Assembly: GCA_014529385.2 (NCBI GenBank)
Contig: CM043942.1
Span: 8,932,001 to 8,996,000, forward strand
Direction of reading: 5' to 3'
Origin: Adiantum capillus-veneris
Lineage: Eukaryota; Streptophyta; Polypodiopsida; Polypodiales; Pteridaceae
Length of the DNA stretch: 64,000 nt
Under the pieces are notes generated by a model. It was not told where the DNA came from, did not search any database, and saw only the letters and a list, made by a program, of their open reading frames with translations. Both the position numbers and the translations under genes were made by a program. This document shows, piece by piece, positions 62,078 to 64,000 of this stretch. Positions within the stretch are counted from its first letter, which is position 1. Every line of letters begins with the position of its first letter.

Positions 62078-62304
62078 TGTTACCATATACATGTGGTAGT
62101 GATGTGTGTGAACACACTAGGACCGTCGGGGCATTTTTTCCCTCTTAAAGAGGTTTTTTCCCCCGAGCATTGTATATACGCCCATCACTCTAGGGCTATC
62201 TATCTTTCCATTGCACACTAAGAAATACACTCTCTATTGTGTGCCTTGAGCTTCCTTCGTCTTCTCCAAGCTGTGTGTGTCTCTCTGCAACCCTAATTCC
62301 AACA
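62078..62304 (+). repeat. Family A 5' LTR and primer site
   Basis: 227 bases, TGTTACCATATACATG to CCTAATTCCAACA, followed by TTGGTATCAGAGCAGG (62306-62321), the standard initiator-Met primer site. Confidence 0.95.
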
Positions 62305-62595
62305 ATTGGTATCAGAGCAGGTTGCGTCCTCCCGGGCTTAGTCGCCAACAACTCCAGTACACGCCTGCTCACTTTCTCTGATTTCAGTGAGCTTTGGCGA
62401 GTGTTCGGCCTCCGTTTCCACTACAGGCAGTATTGCACAGGCTATTTTGTCATTTTGTGCAGAATTTTTGTCAGTGCCATTTTTTGCATAACAGGTGCCT
62501 TACATTCTTCTAAGGTTTGTGCTATATAGCAGGTGTTGTTCCCGCTCCATTTCTCCTATTTTTAGACAGTTTTTACATCAGGTGCATCATTTACC

Positions 62596-63914
62596 ATGGC
62601 TGACAACAACAACACAGATGTGTTCAAGATGTTTGTTGCTGAGGACATGTTGGATGGGGACAATTACCCTATGTGGGCTTACATGATGCAACATATTCTT
62701 GTGTCAAAGGGCGTCTAGAATATTGTGCAGTGCATTGATGTACGTCCTGGTTCAGAGGATGTAGGTGACGTTGAGGATGTTGCAGGTCTTGCTGCAAGGA
62801 TTGCTGCTGTTAGAGTTGTTTTGCCTATGACAGAACAAGCTCGTTGGGATGTTAAGGAGCGCAGGCTCATGCATTGATTGCCTTGTCTCTGAAGCGCACC
62901 ATTGTTCCTCACATCCGTTCAGCGAAATCTGCAAAACAGGCTTGGGATATATTGGCTGGTCTTTATGCAAGTCGCAATGAGGCTAAAATTGCTTTGCTGC
63001 GTAAAGAGCTGGAGTCGAAGATTATGCATGAGGAAGATGATATGGACACTTTCCTTGCTAGTGTCAAGGATATCAATGAGCAAATTATTTCTGTAGGAGA
63101 AGTCATTTCAGACAGTTCCCTTGTGCAAACTGTTCTTGATGCCTTACCAGATTCTTACCAGACTTTTGCTAGTACTTGGAGACTTATGACCCAAGGAAAT
63201 CCACAAGTTGTCAATTTTTATGCATTATGCACATTGCTATTGCAAGAGTCACTTTCGAGAAAAAACAGGACTAAACAGCGTGCAGTTGAACGGGCTTTTA
63301 TTGCTTCTCAAAGAAAGGGTGGTAACAGTAATGCAGCCACTTCTTATGGTTCTGCTGCGAGTGGCAAAACTTATGTTCCTAATGCTTCTACTGGCAGCAA
63401 TTCGTCGGGCAATTCTGGTGACAAGGGCAAAAAGAAGATGCGTTGCCATTATCGTAAAGCTAATGATCACTTGATCAAGTCGTGTCCTAAGTTAAATGAC
63501 AAAGAGGCTAAGAAGAAAGAGGGTGGTTCCACTGCAAATGCTGGTTCCACTACAAATGCAGCCATTGTTGAGTCTTCTGTGAAAGGAGACTGTGATGCTG
63601 ATGTCGATGCAGAATGGGCTTTTAGCGCAGAGTGTACTCACAATCCTACTGCCCATGATGCATGCTTGTCAGTTGCTGCATATTCACATGTGTGGTATTT
63701 CGACAGTGGTGCTACAAATCACATTACCTCGCATCATGAATGGTTTACCTCTCTCGAGTCTGTTGCAAATGCCTCTTATCTAGTTCAGGGAGTTGGAAAG
63801 ATTGTGCTTACTGCTGCAAATGGCAGTTCCTTTACACTATTGATGCACTTTATGTACCTGGGATCAAGAAGAATCTCTTGTCTTTATCCGTACTTGCTAG
63901 ACTTGTACTTGTAG
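62596..63914 (+). pseudogene. Family A gag, zinc knuckle and protease start (copy 4)
   Basis: ATG 62596 (MADNNNTDVFKMF). Lesions: TAG 62716-62718 (Trp position), a one-base loss near 62857, a loss of about 27 bases before 63770 and a frameshift near 63833. The open frame 62874-63914 covers most of gag, the knuckle and the protease signature WYFDSGATNHITSH. The knuckle reads CHYRKANDHLIKSC: the second Cys is Arg, so zinc binding is probably lost. More than 90 percent alike to element A by eye. Sequence continues to the window edge. Confidence 0.9.
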
Positions 63915-64000
63915 TCAAATTTGTGGATGACAGATGTATAGTTCATGATATCAGTTTGGGTGATAAAATTGTTGCATGTGGCCTTTTGTGTCGTGGGTTG

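Larger units (their letters stand above)
62078..64000 (+). mobile_element. Family A copia insertion (5' part), continues beyond the window
   Basis: 5' LTR, primer site, leader, gag, zinc knuckle and protease in the same order as element A. The left target copy would be AAGAA (62073-62077); the right one is outside the window. The flanking E gag frame is intact to the junction. Confidence 0.93.

Overview
This window reads as nuclear DNA of a land plant with a retrotransposon-dense genome. The elements carry plant-type LTRs, primer binding sites for initiator-Met or Asp tRNA, plant copia gag domains and a chromovirus, and there are long GA/CT tracts. I cannot name the species. I found no host protein gene, rRNA or tRNA. 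Essentially everything recognisable is mobile-element sequence at several stages of decay, nested in one another.

Layout: 1-4178 holds two joined fragments of a Ty1/copia family (here 'family A'), one carrying a MITE. 5440-5746 is a LINE reverse-transcriptase tail. 5747-16261 is a minus-strand family A deletion derivative interrupted by a minus-strand Ty3/gypsy chromovirus ('C', 7261-15814, target duplication AAATG). 16265-17605 holds a scrap of family D and an old family A end. 17622-30825 is a triple nest: a compact non-coding LTR element 'F' holds a family A copia (18107-28815, duplication ATCTT), whose RNase H region holds a young minus-strand copia 'B' (22458-28063, duplication TGGGC). 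30826-34312 holds two LTR ends of an unclassified family G, a tandem duplication, microsatellites and a palindrome. 34312-37060 is a decayed minus-strand relative of D. 38232-39005 is a solo LTR of B (duplication AAAGT).

The most interesting object is element D, 39588-58657 (about 19.1 kb, duplication TTCAC, LTRs differing at about 11 positions by eye). It is a Ty3/gypsy element near the Tat/Athila side, with an unusual layout: a conserved ORF1 upstream of gag; two short-form zinc knuckles; a protease; RT and RNase H; two consecutive HHCC zinc modules before the integrase core; a second retropepsin-like domain after integrase; a tail of repeated K-Q-I-W-I-P-K-like motifs; an internal polypurine tract; and a long third coding region (54367-57641) with a coiled coil in the position where other elements carry env-like genes. 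Its two long non-coding stretches, one before ORF1 and one before the 3' coding region, each contain an array of a near-identical 24-base palindrome. The last palindrome lies 165 bases before the ORF1 ATG and 166 bases before the 3' ORF ATG.

After D come more non-coding repeats, then the 5' part of another gypsy element 'E' (gag from 61557), cut at 62077 by a fresh family A insertion that runs off the window. Most coding regions carry stops or frameshifts, so no element looks autonomous as it stands; D and B are the least damaged.
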